This document shows positions 34,307-42,329 of a stretch of 56,123 nt of DNA, one piece after another (position 1 is the stretch's first letter; each line of letters starts with the position of its first letter). The DNA lies in contig CALMYE010000233.1 in assembly GCA_937873425.1 (NCBI GenBank), positions 1 to 56,123 on the forward strand, written 5' to 3'. This stretch comes from an uncultured Sphingopyxis sp. (GTDB lineage Bacteria > Pseudomonadota > Alphaproteobacteria > Sphingomonadales > Sphingomonadaceae). The notes beneath the pieces were generated by a model, which was not told where the DNA came from, searched no databases, and saw only the letters and a list, made by a program, of their open reading frames with translations. A program made the position numbers and the translations under genes.

Positions 34307-35583
34307 TATGCGGCCTCCCCGGGGATCGAGCGTTCGCCGACGACCGACAGGCCATAGCCTTCGAGCCCGACGAGGTTGCTGTGCGTCGGGGTCAGCAATT
34401 CCATCGCGTGGACGCCCAAGTCGGCGAGGATCTGCGCGCCGATGCCATATGTGCGCAGGTCCATGCCGCCCGACGGCGGCGGCACCGCCTCGGCGGCGGC
34501 CGATCCGGGCAGCGGGCGCATCAGCATCACGATCACCCCCGCGCCCTCGGCACCGATCGCTTCCATCGAGCGCTGCAACCGGCGCTTCCTCGGCCCCGGC
34601 CGGCCCATGATGTCGTCGAAGATCGACACCGGGTGCATGCGCACCAGCGTCGTGCCGTCGGGATCGACGGGCCCCTTCTGCAGCACCAGATTGACGCTGC
34701 CGTCGATCTTGTTGCGATAGGATTTCAGCCGCCAGTCGCCGCCGTAATCCGATTCGAACGGTTCATCGGACACGCATTCGACCAGCCGGTCGGTGCGGCT
34801 GCGATAGGCGATCAGGTCGGCGATGGTGCCGATCTTGAGCCCGTGGCGGCGCGCGAAGGGGATCAGGTCGTCGAGCCGCGCCATCGAGCCGTCGTCGTTC
34901 ATGATCTCGCAGATCACCCCCGACGGGTTGAGCCCGGCGAGCCGTGCGATATCGACCGACGCCTCGGTATGGCCGGCGCGCACCAGCACGCCGCCGTCGC
35001 GCGCGATCAGCGGAAAGACATGGCCGGGGGTGACGATGTCGTCGCGGCCCTTCGACGCGTCGATCGCGACCGACACGGTGCGCGCGCGGTCGGCGGCGGA
35101 GATGCCGGTGGTCACGCCCTCGCGCGCCTCGATCGAGGTGGTGAAGGCGGTTTCGTGGCGCGTGCCGTTGTTGCGGCTCATCAGTTCGAGTCCCAGCGCG
35201 TCGACGCGGCTGCGCGTCAGCGTCAGGCAGATCAGGCCGCGCCCGTGCGTCGCCATGAAATTGACCGCGTCGGGGGTCGCCATCTGCGCCGGAATGACGA
35301 GGTCGCCCTCATTCTCGCGGTCCTCGTCGTCGACCAGGATGAACATGCGGCCGTTGCGCGCCTCGGCGATGATCTCCTCGGGGCTGGCCATCGGCGACAG
35401 GTCGCTGCCGTGCGCGAGCCAGTTTTCCAGCTTGCGCAGCGTTTCCGCCGTCGGGTTCCAGCCCGGCGATTCGAGGTCGCGCAGGCTGTTGGCGTGCAGG
35501 CCGGCGGCGCGCGCGAGCCCCGAGCGGGACATGGCGCCGTCATCGACGATGGCGCGGATGCGCTCGATGAGTAAGGTGGACAT
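34306..35583 (-). CDS. ribB: HTH domain fused to DHBP synthase (RibB) with a degenerate GTP cyclohydrolase II domain
   Basis: The catalytic part makes 3,4-dihydroxy-2-butanone 4-phosphate from ribulose 5-phosphate. In the 425 residues, 1-58 form an XRE-like helix-turn-helix with [20 protein letters not shown]. Residues 65-265 are DHBP synthase with [12 protein letters not shown] (85-95), TRHETAFT (141-148) and [10 protein letters not shown] (202-211). Residues 268-425 are GCHII-like but lack the zinc cysteines: where CDCG.QL is expected the chain reads GPRKRRLQ, and the active-site RQEGRGIGL region is RPLPGSAAA. The third domain is therefore presumably inactive and GTP cyclohydrolase must be encoded elsewhere. 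The ATG at 35583 starts [10 protein letters not shown]. The HTH fusion suggests autoregulation, an inference. Confidence 0.93.
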   Translation of the reverse strand: MSTLLIERIRAIVDDGAMSRSGLARAAGLHANSLRDLESPGWNPTAETLRKLENWLAHGSDLSPMASPEEIIAEARNGRMFILVDDEDRENEGDLVIPAQMATPDAVNFMATHGRGLICLTLTRSRVDALGLELMSRNNGTRHETAFTTSIEAREGVTTGISAADRARTVSVAIDASKGRDDIVTPGHVFPLIARDGGVLVRAGHTEASVDIARLAGLNPSGVICEIMNDDGSMARLDDLIPFARRHGLKIGTIADLIAYRSRTDRLVECVSDEPFESDYGGDWRLKSYRNKIDGSVNLVLQKGPVDPDGTTLVRMHPVSIFDDIMGRPGPRKRRLQRSMEAIGAEGAGVIVMLMRPLPGSAAAEAVPPPSGGMDLRTYGIGAQILADLGVHAMELLTPTHSNLVGLEGYGLSVVGERSIPGEAA

Positions 35584-35600
35584 GGCGTGCAATTTTCACA

Positions 35601-35618
35601 TCACAGTGTGATTGTCAA
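35601..35618 (-). promoter_or_regulatory. ribB promoter region with palindromic operator candidate
   Basis: On the minus strand TTGACA (35618-35613) is followed by the perfect dyad TCACACTGTGA (35611-35601). Further TGTGA words occur on both sides. No strong -10 is visible, but correct spacing would place transcription start within about 10 bases of the ATG, giving a very short leader. The dyad is a natural candidate target for the HTH domain of the encoded protein. Confidence 0.5.
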
Positions 35619-35670
35619 TGGAATTATCACATTCACGCTGGCCGGGAGAAAGCGGTGGCGGCTTGAAAGG

Positions 35671-35932
35671 GGTTCGCGCGGAGACGCGGAGACGCAGAGA
35701 AGGAAGAAAGAGGAAGGGAAAAGAGGAGATCCGCGCAGAGAGAGCAGCGCATAGTAGCAGTGTGTTCCCGCGAAGGCGGGAACCCATCTCCCGACGGCGC
35801 CATTTTGAATCCACCGGAGATGGGTCCCCGCCTTCGCGGGGACACACAAGCTACATATTCCTATTGTCTCTGCGTTCTCTGCGACTCTGCGCGAAACAAA
35901 TTCTCCGCGCCTCCGCGTCTTCGCGTGAACCA
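35671..35932. repeat. Class C repeat copy 5, split by a class B element
   Basis: The left arm GGTTCGCGCGGAGACGCGGA with GACGCAGAGA faces right arms TCTCTGCGTTCTCTGCG and CTCCGCGTCTTCGCGTGAAC. The class B element at 35761-35848 lies wholly between them. The right side shows the same a'-then-b' order as the 18350 copy. Confidence 0.8.
35761..35848. repeat. Palindromic repeat, class B copy 3, nested in a class C repeat
   Basis: The arms TGTGTTCCCGCGAAGGCGGG and CCCCGCCTTCGCGGGGACAC enclose ACCCATCTCC and GGAGATGGGT. All diagnostic class B words are present. Its position in the middle of the class C element shows one repeat inserted into another. Confidence 0.85.
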
Positions 35933-35955
35933 AATCTCCGCGCCGCTGCGCGCCG

Positions 35956-36564
35956 TCACTGCGGCCCGAAGCTCGGCCCCAGTTCGCGGGTCGGCGCATC
36001 GCTCTTGACGTCGAGCATCGCGAGCAGCTGGCCGCTGCGGTCGTCGCGCTTTGCATAGTCGCGCGCCGACATGCCCGCGATATGGTCGGCCTTGTCGGGG
36101 TTGGCGCCGCGCCGCACGAGCAGCCGCACCATCGCGGCGTTGCGCGACTGCACCGCCAGGATCAGGGCGGTTTCGCCGCGCCGGTTCGCCTGGTCGACCG
36201 GCGCCTTGCGGTCGAGCAGCTCGTCGGCGGCCTCGGTATAGTTGAGCAGCGCGGCGTGCATCAGCGGCGTCACGCCCTGCCGGTCGGCGATTCCCGGCTC
36301 GGCGCCCTTGCTCAGCAGGAAGCGGACCCAGGTCGTGTCGCGCCGCTTGGTGACGATCGCCAGCGCGGTTTCGCCGCTTTCGGGGTGGCGCGTGTTGACC
36401 AGCGCGGGATCGTCCTTCAGCGCGTCGGTCGCCTTGGTGCCGTCGCGGCTCTCGACCGCCTGGATGAAGGCATAGCCGCCGCGGAACTGCGCCTGCGCCG
36501 CGGGAACGGCGAGCAGCGCGGCGAACAGCGGCAGGGCAAGGAAGCGGAAAGCGGAACGGACCAT
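35956..36564 (-). CDS. Exported ankyrin-repeat protein
   Basis: This 202-residue protein starts with a signal peptide (MVRSAFRFLALPLFAALLAV, cleavage likely after AQA at about 25). At least three ankyrin repeats follow: SGETALAIVTKRRDTTWVRF, QGVTPLMHAALLNYTEAADE and RGETALILAVQSRNAAMVRL, each ending in a Leu-Leu/Gly-Ala turn. The C-terminus is short and charged. Ankyrin proteins bind other proteins, here in the periplasm, but the partner is unknown. It diverges from the SCO1 gene over 90 bases. Confidence 0.85.
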   Translation of the reverse strand: MVRSAFRFLALPLFAALLAVPAAQAQFRGGYAFIQAVESRDGTKATDALKDDPALVNTRHPESGETALAIVTKRRDTTWVRFLLSKGAEPGIADRQGVTPLMHAALLNYTEAADELLDRKAPVDQANRRGETALILAVQSRNAAMVRLLVRRGANPDKADHIAGMSARDYAKRDDRSGQLLAMLDVKSDAPTRELGPSFGPQ

Positions 36565-36654
36565 GGCGCGCGGGACCCCGAAGCAGTGGCTGCCGCCTTT
36601 CCCCGGCGACGACAAAGGTTGATTTTCGCTCTGTGGACCAGCAAGGCTGGCCCG

Positions 36655-37311
36655 ATGATGAACATCGCAATTATCGGCCAAAAGGCGTTTCGCGCAAGCC
36701 TCATCCTGTTCGCGGGCGCCGCGCTCGCCGCCTGCGACGGCCCGGCTTCGGCGCCGGCGGCCGGCGGCGCGGCGCAGCCGCCGCTGCAAGGCGCCAGCAT
36801 CGGCGGCCCCTTCGCGCTCACCGACCAGAATGGCGGGACCGTCCGCGACACCGACTTCGCGGGGCGATATCGCATCGTCTATTTCGGCTACAGCTTCTGC
36901 CCCGACGTCTGTCCGGTCGATCTGCAGAAGCTGATGCGCGGCCTTGCCGCGTTCGAGAAGGCCGATCCGGCGCGCGGCGCGACGATCCAGCCGATCTTCA
37001 TCACCGTCGATCCCGAGCGCGACACGCCCGAAGCGCTCCAACCCTTCGTCGCGCGCTATCATCCGCGCCTGCTCGGCCTGACCGGTACCGCCGACCAGAT
37101 CGCCGCCGCCGCCAAGGCCTATGCCGTCACCTATCACAAGGTCGAGGGGTCGGCGCCCGACCGCTATCTGATGGCGCACGCGCAGCTCGCCTTTCTGATG
37201 GACCCCGACGGCAAGCCGGTCGCGCTGCTGCCGCTCGACAATCCGGCGACCGACGCCGACGAGGGCGCGCCCGATCTCGTCGCCGCCGAGCTCGCCCGAT
37301 GGGTGAAGTGA
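36655..37311 (+). CDS. SCO1/SenC family copper chaperone lipoprotein
   Basis: SCO proteins deliver copper to cytochrome c oxidase and have a thioredoxin fold. The 218 residues start with a lipoprotein signal ending LAAC (Cys27). The copper site is Cys82 and Cys86 in FCPDVCP, with His175 in MAHAQLAF as third ligand. FITVDPERDTPEAL near 116-129 is the family's middle block. Start ATG 36655 or 36658. The next gene overlaps its end by 13 bases. No cytochrome oxidase genes are nearby. Confidence 0.93.
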   Translation: MMNIAIIGQKAFRASLILFAGAALAACDGPASAPAAGGAAQPPLQGASIGGPFALTDQNGGTVRDTDFAGRYRIVYFGYSFCPDVCPVDLQKLMRGLAAFEKADPARGATIQPIFITVDPERDTPEALQPFVARYHPRLLGLTGTADQIAAAAKAYAVTYHKVEGSAPDRYLMAHAQLAFLMDPDGKPVALLPLDNPATDADEGAPDLVAAELARWVK

Positions 37312-37742
37312 CGGCGCGCCGATTCTGGGAAGCCCCGCTCGCCAGCCTCGACGCCGGCGAGTGGGAGGCGCTGTGCGACGGCTGCGGCAAATGCTGCCTG
37401 CACAAGCTGGAGGACGCCGACACGGGCCGCATCTATCCGACCAATGTCGCCTGCCGCCTGCTCGACCTCGAAACCGCGCGCTGCGGCGATTACAAGCACC
37501 GCAGGCGCCATGTGCCCGACTGCCTGACGCTGACCAAGGCGAGCGCCGGGGATATCGAATGGCTGCCGCAAAGCTGCGCCTATCGCCTGCGCGCCGAGGG
37601 GCGGCCGCTGCCCGAATGGCATTATCTGGTGTCGGGCGACCGCGACGCAGTCCACCGCGCCGGCGAATCGATCGTCGGCTGGACGGTCGCCGAGGGAGTC
37701 GCCGGGCCGCTGGAAAATCATCTTGTCGAACGCGTCGTCTGA
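37299..37742 (+). CDS. YcgN family cysteine-cluster protein
   Basis: This 147-residue protein of the UPF0260/YcgN family has Cys26, Cys29, Cys32 and Cys33 in CDGCGKCCLHK, a likely metal or Fe-S site. The family words WEAPLASLDAGEWEALC, RRRHVPDCLTLT and WLPQSCAYRLR carry further cysteines. The biochemical function of the family is unknown. It overlaps the SCO1 gene by 13 bases and the next gene by about 20, so three genes appear co-translated. Confidence 0.9.
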   Translation: MGEVTARRFWEAPLASLDAGEWEALCDGCGKCCLHKLEDADTGRIYPTNVACRLLDLETARCGDYKHRRRHVPDCLTLTKASAGDIEWLPQSCAYRLRAEGRPLPEWHYLVSGDRDAVHRAGESIVGWTVAEGVAGPLENHLVERVV

Positions 37743-38454
37743 CCTGTCGGCGGCCGACGGGCCGCATATCCTGATCGACGGGACCTGCTGGCCGGTGCGG
37801 CTCGTCCACCATGCGCGCGCGCGCCGCTACCGGCTCGTCTTCGACGTCGCGCGCGCCGAGCTGCGGCTGACGCTGCCGCGCCGGGGCAATGCGGCGAAGG
37901 CGCTGCGCTGGGCCGGCGAACAGCAGGAGTGGCTCGCGGCGCAGGTCGGCAAGGCGGCGGCGCCCGTCGCGGTCGGCCCCGGCGCGTCGCTGCCCTTGTT
38001 CGGCACCCTGCGCCGCATCGACTGGAATCCCGCGCTGCCCCGCGCGGTGCGGCTCGACGGCGATGCGCTGCGCCTCGGCGGCCCGGCGGAAAGCGTCGGG
38101 CGGCGGATCGAACGCTGGCTGAAGGGCGAGGCGCTGGCGCTGATGGAGCGCGAAAGCCGCGAGATCGCGGCGCGCGCCGGGCTGGCGGTCGGGCGCGTCG
38201 GGGTCGGCGATCCGCGCAGCCGCTGGGGCAGCTGCACCCACGGCGGCGACCTGCGCTACAGCTGGCGGCTCGTCATGGCGCCTGCGCATGTCCGCCGCGC
38301 AACCGTCGCGCACGAGGTCGCGCATCTCAGGCACATGGACCATGGCCGGGCGTTCCACGCGCTGGTCGACGAGCTGCACGACGGCGACGTCGCCGCCGCG
38401 CGCGCCTGGCTGCGCCGCGAGGGGCGCGGTCTGCACCGCTACCGCTTCGGTTGA
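37723..38454 (+). CDS. YgjP/DUF45-like metal-dependent hydrolase
   Basis: This 243-residue protein has a C-terminal zincin motif HEVAHLRHMDH, with His197, Glu198, His201 and probably His207 as zinc site. SRWGSC, a family word, lies about 30 residues earlier. The N-terminal half carries the YgjP words RARRYRLVFDVARAELRLTL and LPRRGN. Relatives are M48-type or SprT-like peptidases with unclear targets. It starts with TTG at 37723, which overlaps the previous gene; no ATG or GTG is available until about 24 codons later. Confidence 0.87.
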   Translation: MSNASSDLSAADGPHILIDGTCWPVRLVHHARARRYRLVFDVARAELRLTLPRRGNAAKALRWAGEQQEWLAAQVGKAAAPVAVGPGASLPLFGTLRRIDWNPALPRAVRLDGDALRLGGPAESVGRRIERWLKGEALALMERESREIAARAGLAVGRVGVGDPRSRWGSCTHGGDLRYSWRLVMAPAHVRRATVAHEVAHLRHMDHGRAFHALVDELHDGDVAAARAWLRREGRGLHRYRFG

Positions 38455-38460
38455 ACCCCG

Positions 38461-40632
38461 CTATTCCCCCGGCGGTGCGGAGGGCGGCGTCGTTTTCGGC
38501 GGCACGATCTTGACGACGGGGGGCGGCGCGACGGGCGGTGGCGCCTTGGGCTGGCCGCCGCCATTGGCGTCGGAGGGGCGCCGGCCGGTCTGCTCGTCGA
38601 TCCAGCGGCGGTCGAGCACCGGCGGATCGGGCGCCGCGTCGCCGCCGGGATCGCGGCCGTCATAGGGCAGTTCGATGGGCATGCCGTTGTCGTCGACCAA
38701 CCCGCCCTCGCCGGGCTCGCCGAAGTGAATCTCATCCTCTTCCTCGAGCTGCCAGTCGGGCAGCTGGACGTCGGTGTCGAACGCCTCGACCGGCCGCCGC
38801 GCGACCGCGACGCGCATGAAATCGGCGAAGGCGCGCGCGGGCGCGCGGCCGCCCTGCAGCCCGCCGACCGCCTTGGCGTCGTCGCGGCCCATCCACACGC
38901 CGGTGGTCAGGCCGCTGGAAAAGCCCAGGAACCAGCCGTCCTTGTTGCTCGACGTCGTGCCGGTCTTGCCCGCGACGGGGCGGCCGATCTGCGCCGCGCG
39001 GCCGGTGCCGGTGGCGACCGCGCTCTGCATCAGGTCGGTGATGCCCGCGGCGACCCAGCTGTCGACCAGCACCGTGCCGCGCGCCGCCTCGCGCTGATAG
39101 AGCAGGCGTCCGTCGGCGGTCGTCACCTTGGTGATGCCATAGGGCGCCGCGGACACGCCCTTGCGCGCGATCGCGGCGAAGGCGGCGGTCAGGTCGAGCA
39201 CCCGCACCTCCGACGTGCCGAGCACCATCGACGGCTGGGTGTTGATCGGCGTCGTGATGCCGAAGCGCCGCGCCATGTTGGCGACGCTTGACGTCCCGAC
39301 CTCGTCGCCCAGCTTCGCCGCGACGGTGTTGACCGAATAGGCAAAGGCGCTGCGCAGGTCCATCGCGCCCGAAAACCGCCCCGACGAGTTGCGCGGGCTC
39401 CAGCCGCGGATCGTCACCGGCTCGTCGACCACCTCGTCGTTCACCTTATAGCCGGCCTCGAGCGCGGCCATATAGACGAACACCTTCCACGCCGAGCCCG
39501 GCTGGCGCACCGCCTGCGTCGCGCGGTTGTAGTTGGATTCGACATAGTCGGTGCCGCCGACCATCGCGCGCACCGCGCCGTCGCGGTCGACCGACACCAG
39601 CGCCCCCTGCGCGCCCGCGGGGACATTGGCCTGGATCGCCGCGGTCGCCGCGCGCTGCATGTCGAGGTCGATCGTCGTGTAGACGTCGATCGCCTCGCTG
39701 CCCTCGTCGATCAGCATGTCGAGCTGGGGCAGCGCCCAGTCGGTGAAATAGCGTGCGCTATTCTGTCCTGTTTCCTGCGCCAGCTGGACGTCGGCGGGCT
39801 TGGCGGCATCGGCCTGCGACTGGGTGATGACGCCGGCATCGACCATCACGTTCAATACGACGCCCGCGCGGCCGAGCGCTGCCTGTGCGTCGGCGGTCGG
39901 CGAATAGCGCGACGGCGCCTTGACCAGCCCCGCGACCACCGCCGCCTCGGACAGCGACATCTCGGTCGCGCTGTGGCCGAAGAAGCGCCGCGACGCGGCG
40001 TCGATGCCATAGCTGCCGCCGCCGAAATAGACCTTGTTGAGATAGAGCTCGAGAATCTCGTCCTTCGAGAATTTCCATTCGAGCGCCATCGCCAGCACCA
40101 TCTCGCGCATCTTGCGCGACCAGGTGTAGCTGTTCGACAGGAAGACGTTGCGTGCGAGCTGCTGGGTGATCGTTGAGGCGCCCTGCATGCGCCGCCCGGT
40201 GCCGATATTCTCGACCGCGAACACCCCCGCGCGCGCGAGGCCGACGGGATCGACGCCGGGATGATAGCGGAAGCGCCGGTCCTCGACCGCGACCATCGCG
40301 TCCTGCATCACCTGCGGCGTTTCGCCGAGCGTCAGCCAGCGCCCGTAATTGGGGCCCATCGAGAAGAAGACGGTGCCGTCGGCGGCATGGACGCGGATCG
40401 TCTGGCCCGACTGGGATTTCTTGAGCTCCTCGAAGCTCGGGATGCGCTGCACCGCGATCCCCACCGCGACGGCCAGCGCCACCGCGGCGACGAGCAGCAG
40501 CGCGAGGCCCCAGCGCAGCGCGCGCCGCGACCACAGCCACCAGCGCGACGGCGCGCCCTTGGCGGACGCGCGCTTGCCTTTGCCGGACGATGACGATTTT
40601 CCTGCCGAAACCTGCTGTCGTTCGCGACGCAA
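38461..40632 (-). CDS. Penicillin-binding protein 1A-type bifunctional transglycosylase/transpeptidase
   Basis: This protein polymerises and cross-links peptidoglycan. The 723 residues have a basic N-terminus and a membrane helix (about 41-62). The GT51 domain has Glu117 in VEDRRFRYHPGVD, GASTITQQLARN (151-162) and ELYLNKVYFGGG (195-206). The transpeptidase domain has Ser380 and Lys383 in GSAWK, SVN (433-435) and KTGTT (556-560). A Pro/Asp/Gly-rich tail follows after 640. It starts with TTG at 40632, just after an in-frame stop. It converges on the YgjP-like gene with 6 bases between. Confidence 0.95.
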   Translation of the reverse strand: MRRERQQVSAGKSSSSGKGKRASAKGAPSRWWLWSRRALRWGLALLLVAAVALAVAVGIAVQRIPSFEELKKSQSGQTIRVHAADGTVFFSMGPNYGRWLTLGETPQVMQDAMVAVEDRRFRYHPGVDPVGLARAGVFAVENIGTGRRMQGASTITQQLARNVFLSNSYTWSRKMREMVLAMALEWKFSKDEILELYLNKVYFGGGSYGIDAASRRFFGHSATEMSLSEAAVVAGLVKAPSRYSPTADAQAALGRAGVVLNVMVDAGVITQSQADAAKPADVQLAQETGQNSARYFTDWALPQLDMLIDEGSEAIDVYTTIDLDMQRAATAAIQANVPAGAQGALVSVDRDGAVRAMVGGTDYVESNYNRATQAVRQPGSAWKVFVYMAALEAGYKVNDEVVDEPVTIRGWSPRNSSGRFSGAMDLRSAFAYSVNTVAAKLGDEVGTSSVANMARRFGITTPINTQPSMVLGTSEVRVLDLTAAFAAIARKGVSAAPYGITKVTTADGRLLYQREAARGTVLVDSWVAAGITDLMQSAVATGTGRAAQIGRPVAGKTGTTSSNKDGWFLGFSSGLTTGVWMGRDDAKAVGGLQGGRAPARAFADFMRVAVARRPVEAFDTDVQLPDWQLEEEDEIHFGEPGEGGLVDDNGMPIELPYDGRDPGGDAAPDPPVLDRRWIDEQTGRRPSDANGGGQPKAPPPVAPPPVVKIVPPKTTPPSAPPGE

Positions 40633-40708
40633 ACTCTATGTTCCTTCCCTCGCTGCGCCCCTGCAAGCGTCAGCCCCTCGAGCGCCGGTCGATCAGCAGC
40701 CTGCCCGA

Positions 40709-41116
40709 TCAGCCCTCGCCGGTGTCCGTCTCTTCCGGCCCGCGCCCGGCGAAGTCAAGCGCCGCGCTGTTGATGCAATAGCGCAGCCCCGCCGGCCCCG
40801 GCCCGTCGGGAAAGACATGCCCCAGATGCCCCTCGCACGCGGCGCAGCGCACCTCGGTGCGGATCATGCCGTGGCTCGCGTCGCGATGCTCGCTGACCGC
40901 CGCATCGCTCGCGGGGGCGGTATAGCTCGGCCAGCCCGATCCGCTGTCATATTTGGTGCGGCTGTCGAACAGAGGGGCGCCGCAGCCGGCGCAGCGATAG
41001 ACGCCGTCGCCCTTGTGGTCGGTATATTTGCCGGTGAAGGCGCGCTCGGTGCCGCCCTCGCGCAGCACATGATGCGCCATCGGGTCGAGCGGGCGGCCGG
41101 GTTTCGGGTCGGTCAT
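40709..41116 (-). CDS. msrB: Peptide-methionine (R)-S-oxide reductase
   Basis: MsrB reduces the R form of methionine sulfoxide in proteins. The 135 residues carry the zinc-binding pairs Cys42/Cys45 (YRCAGC) and Cys91/Cys94 ([12 protein letters not shown]), and the catalytic Cys114 in LRYCINS. Substrate-site residues GSGWPSY are at 59-65. No signal peptide is seen, so the cytoplasm is its location. The ATG at 41116 follows family length, and an upstream start would add 22 unrelated residues. Confidence 0.95.
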   Translation of the reverse strand: MTDPKPGRPLDPMAHHVLREGGTERAFTGKYTDHKGDGVYRCAGCGAPLFDSRTKYDSGSGWPSYTAPASDAAVSEHRDASHGMIRTEVRCAACEGHLGHVFPDGPGPAGLRYCINSAALDFAGRGPEETDTGEG

Positions 41117-41205
41117 GGCGGAAACTCCGTGGGGCGCGGCCCGGTCGGCGGCGCCGGTCAGGCCGTCTATATCGGCGCACATGCGGTGGGCTGCAAGGGG
41201 CGCGC

Positions 41206-41220
41206 TTTACCGGCGCTTAA
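41206..41220 (+). promoter_or_regulatory. CtrA-like site before the DUF4402 gene
   Basis: TTTACCGGCGCTTAA has TTTA-N7-TTAA, one base from the CtrA consensus, and continues into CCAT as many CtrA sites do. It lies 25-39 bases before the GTG start at 41245. Regulation is inferred only. Confidence 0.4.
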
Positions 41221-41244
41221 CCATGATCTTCTATCGTCGCAGCC

Positions 41245-41757
41245 GTGGGACTACGCGCGCTTCTTCTCGCTTCGATGCTGCTTGCGGCGCCGTCCGCGGC
41301 GTCGGCGCAGTGCATGCTGTGCGGCGAGGGCGAAGCGGCGGCGCAGGCGGCGCGCAAGAGCGCGGCACCGCTGCGCGTCACGGTCGAAACCCAGCTCGAC
41401 ATGGGCCGCATCGCGGTCGGCGCGGGCGGCGGGGCGGTCGAACTCGATCCGTTGTCGGGCGCGCGCCGGCTCAGCGGCGACCTCGTCGATCTCGGCGGCT
41501 TCGCGCTGACCGGGACGGCGCTCGTGACCGGCGAGCCCGGCGCGGCGGTGCGCGTGATCCTGCCCGCCAGCGTCGATCTGATCGGCAGCAACGGCCGCAA
41601 TGCGCGCGTCACCGGCCTGTCCACCGACCTCTCCGCCGCGCCGCGCCTCGGCCCCGACGGCCGGCTCAGCTTCCGCTTCGGCGGCCGGCTGCAGGTCGCC
41701 GGGATCGACGACGGCGACTATCGCGGGCGGATTCCGGTGACGGTGGAATATGAATAG
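41245..41757 (+). CDS. Exported DUF4402 family protein
   Basis: This 170-residue protein has a signal peptide (GTG start, cleavage likely after ASA near 21). The mature part carries the CMLC pair early, then DUF4402-type strands: RVTVETQLDMGRIAVGAGGG and VRVILPASVDLIGSNG, ending YRGRIPVTVEYE. DUF4402 domains occur in surface or pilus-like proteins of unknown function. The conserved terminal pattern is a beta-strand ending in VTVEY. A CtrA-like site is just upstream. Confidence 0.75.
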   Translation: MGLRALLLASMLLAAPSAASAQCMLCGEGEAAAQAARKSAAPLRVTVETQLDMGRIAVGAGGGAVELDPLSGARRLSGDLVDLGGFALTGTALVTGEPGAAVRVILPASVDLIGSNGRNARVTGLSTDLSAAPRLGPDGRLSFRFGGRLQVAGIDDGDYRGRIPVTVEYE

Positions 41758-41775
41758 GGCGGCCGCTATCCGAGG

Positions 41776-41803
41776 TTGCCAGCCTTGGGCGCCATCCTAT
41801 AGG
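41776..41803 (+). promoter_or_regulatory. Promoter of the exported gene at 41843
   Basis: TTGCCA (41776-41781) and TATAGG (41798-41803) are separated by 16 bases. The predicted start lies near 41810, leaving a leader of about 33 bases with AGGAAGG in it. Confidence 0.5.
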
Positions 41804-41842
41804 GGGCCGCGAAGGTCGCGTAAGGCAGGAAGGGCTGTTTCG

Positions 41843-42298
41843 ATGCGGATCGGTTTGACGTTGGCGATGCTGCTATGTTCCAGTCCGGCGGTCGCGCAAT
41901 CGGCGGTGGTTCTGGACCGAATCACCAGGGCCGCCGAAATCTGCCGGGCGTCGATCACCGCGCCGGACGGCGAACGTGCGGACGTCTGGACCCGTGCAAG
42001 CGACGATCGGTTCGTTCAGGCCGCGCCGGACCAGCCCTATGGCTGGACCGGCGAAGGCATATCCGTCCGGCTCGCGCCGGGCATCATCTATGGCGCCCCC
42101 GCGTGCGAAGTCGGGGTCACGGGGTCCTTTCGCCCCACGGCCGTGATCTCGGCGGTCGGCACCTGGGCGCGGGCGGCCGGTTTCGTCGCCAAGGACGATC
42201 CGCGCCTGCTGTTCTCGATGGAAACCGAGGATCTGTATCTGGACGCGCGCCGCGTGACGGACGGCCTGATCATGGAATTCGGCTGGCGGGACGATTGA
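41843..42298 (+). CDS. Exported hypothetical protein
   Basis: This 151-residue protein has a signal peptide (MRIGLTLAMLLCSSPAVAQS, cleavage after VAQ near 19) and no recognised domain. The mature part has two Cys (ICRASI and APACEV) that could form a disulfide. The middle GWTGEGISVRLAPGIIYG and the end RVTDGLIMEFGWRDD suggest a small beta protein. AGGAAGG 8 bases upstream sets the ATG at 41843. Its GC content is slightly lower than that of its neighbours. Confidence 0.7.
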   Translation: MRIGLTLAMLLCSSPAVAQSAVVLDRITRAAEICRASITAPDGERADVWTRASDDRFVQAAPDQPYGWTGEGISVRLAPGIIYGAPACEVGVTGSFRPTAVISAVGTWARAAGFVAKDDPRLLFSMETEDLYLDARRVTDGLIMEFGWRDD

Positions 42299-42329
42299 AC
42301 GGCTGATCGCGCCGAAGCATCGGCGTTGA

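Noticed and set aside
35584-35670. FMN riboswitch before ribB
   Set aside because: The expected conserved blocks of an RFN element are not present, and only about 90 bases lie between the start codon and a repeat.
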